Source: Planctomycetota bacterium
Lineage (GTDB): Bacteria; Planctomycetota; Phycisphaerae; UBA1845; Fen-1342
DNA length: 5,800 nt
Assembly (NCBI GenBank): GCA_030616465.1
Contig: JAUWXH010000160.1
Coordinates: forward strand, 1-5,800
Direction of reading: 5' to 3'
Shown here: piece after piece, positions 5,109 to 5,800 of the stretch
Position numbering within the stretch: the first letter of the stretch is position 1
Layout: the number at the start of each line of letters is the position of its first letter
The notes under the pieces: model-generated
What the model saw: only the letters and a program-made list of their open reading frames with translations
What the model was told of the DNA's origin: nothing
Database searches by the model: none
Made by a program: the position numbers and the translations under genes

Positions 5109-5800
5109 ATCGCCGTATCTATCTCGACAACAACGCGACGACGCCCGTCGATCCGCTGGTGCTGCAGGCCATGCTGCCGTACTTCTGCGAGAAGTTCGGG
5201 AACGCGGCTTCGCGCAATCACGCCTTCGGCTGGGAAGCGGAGGAAGCGGTCCGCCAGGCGCGGGTGCAGGTCGCTGAGGTCATCGGGGCAAAGATCACGC
5301 GTGACGAAAAACGCAAGCTGCAGGCGAAGGAGATCATCTTCACCAGCGGGGCCACCGAGGGGAACAACATCGCGATCAAGGGCGTCGCGGAGTTCTACGC
5401 CGATCGCGGCAAGCACATCATCACGCAGGCAACCGAGCATAAGGCGGTCATCGATCCGTACAACTGGCTGGCCCAACACGGTTTTCGTGTGACGTTTTTG
5501 CCGGTGGACCGGCATGGGCGGATTGACCCGAGCCAACTGAAAGACGCGCTGACCGACGAGACGATCCTCGTCTCGATCATGCACGGCAACAACGAGATCG
5601 GCACGCTCCAGCCCATCGCCGAGATTGGCAAGCTGTGTAAGCAGCGCGAGGTCATCTTCCACACGGATTGCTGCCAGACCTTCGGTAAGGTGCCCATAGA
5701 CGTGCAGGAGATGGGCATCGATCTGTTGACCTGTAGCGGGCACAAGATTCACGGGCCCAAAGGCGTCGGCGCGTTGTACGTGCGGCGCAAACACCCGCGC
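5105..5800 (+). CDS. iscS: Cysteine desulfurase, IscS/NifS type, 3' partial
   Basis: The visible 232 residues run open to the window end; full-length members have about 390-400. The enzyme uses PLP to turn cysteine into alanine and an enzyme-bound persulfide that supplies sulfur for Fe-S clusters and thiolation. Seen in order are YLDNNATTP (6-14), the PLP phosphate loop TSGATEGNN (80-88), His112 in TEHKAV stacking on [14 protein letters not shown] (160-170), Asp188 and Gln191 contacting the PLP ring, and the Schiff-base lysine Lys214 in [10 protein letters not shown]. The active-site Cys loop lies beyond the window. The start ATG overlaps the Rrf2 stop (ATGA), with GAAGG at 5090-5094 ten bases upstream. 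Two oddities are an insertion of roughly nine residues (about 64-73, TRDEKRKLQ) before [10 protein letters not shown], and Cys189-Cys190 where HTDAAQ- or HTDAVQ-like sequences are usual. NifS and IscS cannot be separated here; the Rrf2 neighbour favours IscS. Confidence 0.95.
   Translation, partial: MNRRIYLDNNATTPVDPLVLQAMLPYFCEKFGNAASRNHAFGWEAEEAVRQARVQVAEVIGAKITRDEKRKLQAKEIIFTSGATEGNNIAIKGVAEFYADRGKHIITQATEHKAVIDPYNWLAQHGFRVTFLPVDRHGRIDPSQLKDALTDETILVSIMHGNNEIGTLQPIAEIGKLCKQREVIFHTDCCQTFGKVPIDVQEMGIDLLTCSGHKIHGPKGVGALYVRRKHPR

Noticed and set aside
5066..5794. A 242-codon open frame on the - strand
   Set aside because: It is antisense to the cysteine desulfurase, which has all expected motifs in the + frame. 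No ribosome binding site or recognisable domain.
1..5800. CRISPR array, tRNA/rRNA, insertion sequence, toxin-antitoxin or phage-defence module
   Set aside because: No spaced direct repeats, cloverleaf, transposase motif or defence-type gene pair was seen; all recognised genes are carbohydrate, housekeeping or Fe-S related.

Overview
This is a GC-rich (estimated by eye, mid-60s percent) bacterial chromosomal segment in which every supported gene lies on the + strand. A HEAT-repeat protein with a C-terminal beta-sandwich-like domain sits directly upstream of a secreted ThuA protein carrying two DUF1080 domains. That pairing is typical of Planctomycetota, often seen in environmental genomes, so a planctomycete is the best guess; no rRNA or other phylogenetic marker is present to prove it.

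Layout. Positions 1-1331 hold the 3' part of a HEAT-repeat gene that begins before the window. After a 49-bp gap comes a 716-residue exported protein (1381-3531): signal peptide, ThuA domain, then two non-identical DUF1080 (3-keto-disaccharide hydrolase family) domains. Its stop codon lies in the loop of a perfect hairpin that begins a 49-bp double-hairpin element (about 3515-3563), which looks like a dispersed palindromic repeat. Next is a translationally coupled pair with an ATGA overlap: a GNAT acetyltransferase (3588-4082) and a YjbQ/UPF0047 protein (4079-4486). A 163-bp intergenic region (4487-4649) contains a possible hairpin and a strong extended -10 sigma70-type promoter. This drives a second ATGA-coupled pair: an Rrf2-family regulator with three conserved-type cysteines (4650-5108) and an IscS/NifS-type cysteine desulfurase (5105 to beyond the window end).

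Three functional blocks can be read. The first is probable extracytoplasmic carbohydrate (3-keto-glycoside) breakdown, with the HEAT protein as a possible partner. The second is a small housekeeping pair, GNAT plus YjbQ. The third is an iron-sulfur assembly operon in which an IscR-like sensor probably controls its own transcription and that of the desulfurase.

No CRISPR array, phage, transposase, RNA gene or defence locus was seen. The most unusual points are the stop codon inside the hairpin element and the odd C-terminal tail it ends, the tandem divergent DUF1080 domains, the lengthened cysteine spacing in the Rrf2 protein, and an insertion plus a Cys-Cys pair beside the PLP-binding Asp in the desulfurase.
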